Shown one piece after another: positions 63,192-64,000 of a stretch of DNA of 64,000 nucleotides (positions are counted from its first letter, which is position 1; each line of letters opens with the position of its first letter). The notes beneath the pieces were generated by a model that saw nothing but the letters and a program-made list of their open reading frames with translations, was not told the origin of the DNA and ran no database searches. Origin of the DNA: Flavobacterium tegetincola DSM 22377 (lineage in GTDB: Bacteria > Bacteroidota > Bacteroidia > Flavobacteriales > Flavobacteriaceae). The translations under genes and the position numbers were made by a program. The DNA lies in the NCBI RefSeq assembly GCF_000425485.1, contig NZ_KE384383.1, positions 327,981-391,980 on the forward strand. Direction: 5' to 3'.

Positions 63192-64000
63192 TTAATTAAT
63201 TTTTACCTTCCCCGTTACAACCCCATCTATCAAACTACTCTTATATTCCTTCAACTTCTCAATCTCCTGCTCTTTTAATGAAATCGCCGTGGCAATTTTA
63301 TTGGTAGCATTTTCTATGTAGGCTGAAATTTCTTTTTGTTCTGAAAGTGGAGGAATTGGAACGTAGATATTTCTCAATTTTGAGCCATAGGTATGGACAA
63401 TTATTTCTCCTTTACTATATCTTGCTTTTTCAGATTTAGCGCCTTCTGTATTTAATACATAGCTTAAATACAAACTATGATTTTCTTTTTGTTTAAAAAT
63501 AATTACGTCACCTCCAGCGACCGTTGTAACCTTATTTTTAAAAACAACGCATTTACCAATATCTTCTTTTGTTTCTCCAGAACCTGTAAATAATAAATCA
63601 TCTACATTCAATAAAATAGATGTCTTAATTTTATTATTATCAATGAACCTCTTTACTGCCGTAATTTGTATGTCATATCGCGTGTAAATATCACCGTATA
63701 AAATACATTGTAATCCATCTTCAACCAAATCAGCTTTTGAAAATCCACCGCCTTTAGAAAATTTTCCAAATGATGCTAATCTCTTAACCTCCCAACTCTC
63801 CGGAATCATCCCAATCCATTCCACACCGCTGTCTTTTAATTTTACATCAGGATTGATTCCCTGTGTAACCGCTTTATGAATCAATATTTGACGGCGTTCT
63901 TTAAGCAACTCAATCTGCTGTTGCTTGATAGAAATGGCTTGGTCTATTTTGGTGGTTTTATCGTCGAGAAATTTGGCAATAGCGGTTTGTTCATTAAGAT
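63192..64000 (-). CDS. hsdS: Type I restriction specificity subunit, partial
   Basis: HsdS recognises the DNA target of the type I complex. The minus-strand frame is open from the window's right edge, reading LNEQTAIAKFLDDKTTKIDQ (the central conserved spacer helix), then ELLKERRQILIHKAVTQGI and GVEWIGMIPESWEVKRL. A target-recognition domain follows, then the second conserved helix LSEQKEISAYIENATNKIAT and a final LKEYKSSLIDGVVTGKVKIN. The window therefore holds only the second half, and the first recognition domain lies outside. HsdM is not in the window and should be further upstream. Confidence 0.93.
   Translation of the reverse strand, partial: LNEQTAIAKFLDDKTTKIDQAISIKQQQIELLKERRQILIHKAVTQGINPDVKLKDSGVEWIGMIPESWEVKRLASFGKFSKGGGFSKADLVEDGLQCILYGDIYTRYDIQITAVKRFIDNNKIKTSILLNVDDLLFTGSGETKEDIGKCVVFKNKVTTVAGGDVIIFKQKENHSLYLSYVLNTEGAKSEKARYSKGEIIVHTYGSKLRNIYVPIPPLSEQKEISAYIENATNKIATAISLKEQEIEKLKEYKSSLIDGVVTGKVKIN

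Noticed and set aside
47059..64000. Prophage or integrative element
   Set aside because: I found no integrase, capsid, terminase or conjugation gene and no att-like direct repeat in the window, although the element's right end lies outside.
1..64000. tRNA or rRNA genes
   Set aside because: Reading the intergenic regions on both strands shows no tRNA cloverleaf signature or rRNA-like conserved stretch.

Overview
The window is AT-rich bacterial DNA from a member of the Flavobacteriia (Bacteroidota), most likely Flavobacterium or a close relative. The evidence is a type IX secretion C-terminal sorting domain on the first gene, several promoters with the Bacteroidota TAnnTTTG -7 element, almost no Shine-Dalgarno sequences, a lipoprotein-rich envelope gene set, a short flavobacterial-type arginine decarboxylase beside a deoxyhypusine-synthase-like gene, and CAL67264- and Lmo0937-type small membrane proteins. 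I see no rRNA, tRNA, CRISPR array or conventional transposase.

Layout. 1-4.8 kb: a decayed T9SS gene end, a T9SS surface protein, a YwqK/MORN-type protein, mnmA and a small membrane-protein gene split by an in-frame stop. 4.8-12.5 kb: a spermidine-synthase-like protein, an SH3 protein, an XRE regulator divergent from an M14 carboxypeptidase with a cluster of GTTTAC-N4-GTAAAC sites between them, an Lrp regulator, PEP carboxylase and DinB. 12.5-21 kb: a deoxyinosine glycosylase, an acidic protein, the DHS-like/arginine decarboxylase polyamine pair, aroB, an OmpA lipoprotein, a glycosyltransferase, a small PD-(D/E)XK protein and holA. 21-27 kb: ettA, a TPR hybrid histidine kinase, a YihY protein and two tandem Lmo0937-type mini-proteins.

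27-34 kb is a fatty-acid beta-oxidation operon on the minus strand: MarR, then FadB-like, thiolase and acyl-CoA dehydrogenase. Each of the two gaps between the enzyme genes holds a four-helix-bundle (23S rRNA IVS-type) gene enclosed by a long inverted repeat that begins directly at the stop codon of the upstream enzyme gene. One copy is intact and one carries a nonsense codon. 34-47 kb is housekeeping: an NAD(P)-binding protein, an esterase, a YbbAP-TesA cluster, an acyl-CoA ligase, an LTA-synthase-like sulfatase, tpiA and a TlpA thioredoxin.

47.5-64 kb is a defence-like accessory island, entirely on the minus strand. It runs from the window's right edge through HsdS (cut by the edge), an unrecognised 195-residue protein, a sacsin/GHKL ATPase with a C-terminal nuclease-like domain, a DUF4062/RecG-C-like protein and HsdR. 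It continues with a WYL regulator and a 3'-5' exonuclease, a Fic AMP-transferase, an AAA ATPase with a small partner, and a SLOG-like protein with a second, paralogous WYL regulator. The promoters of the AAA gene and of the exonuclease-linked WYL gene share a near-identical 21-bp box placed at exactly the same distance from a -7 element. This suggests one WYL regulator controls both.
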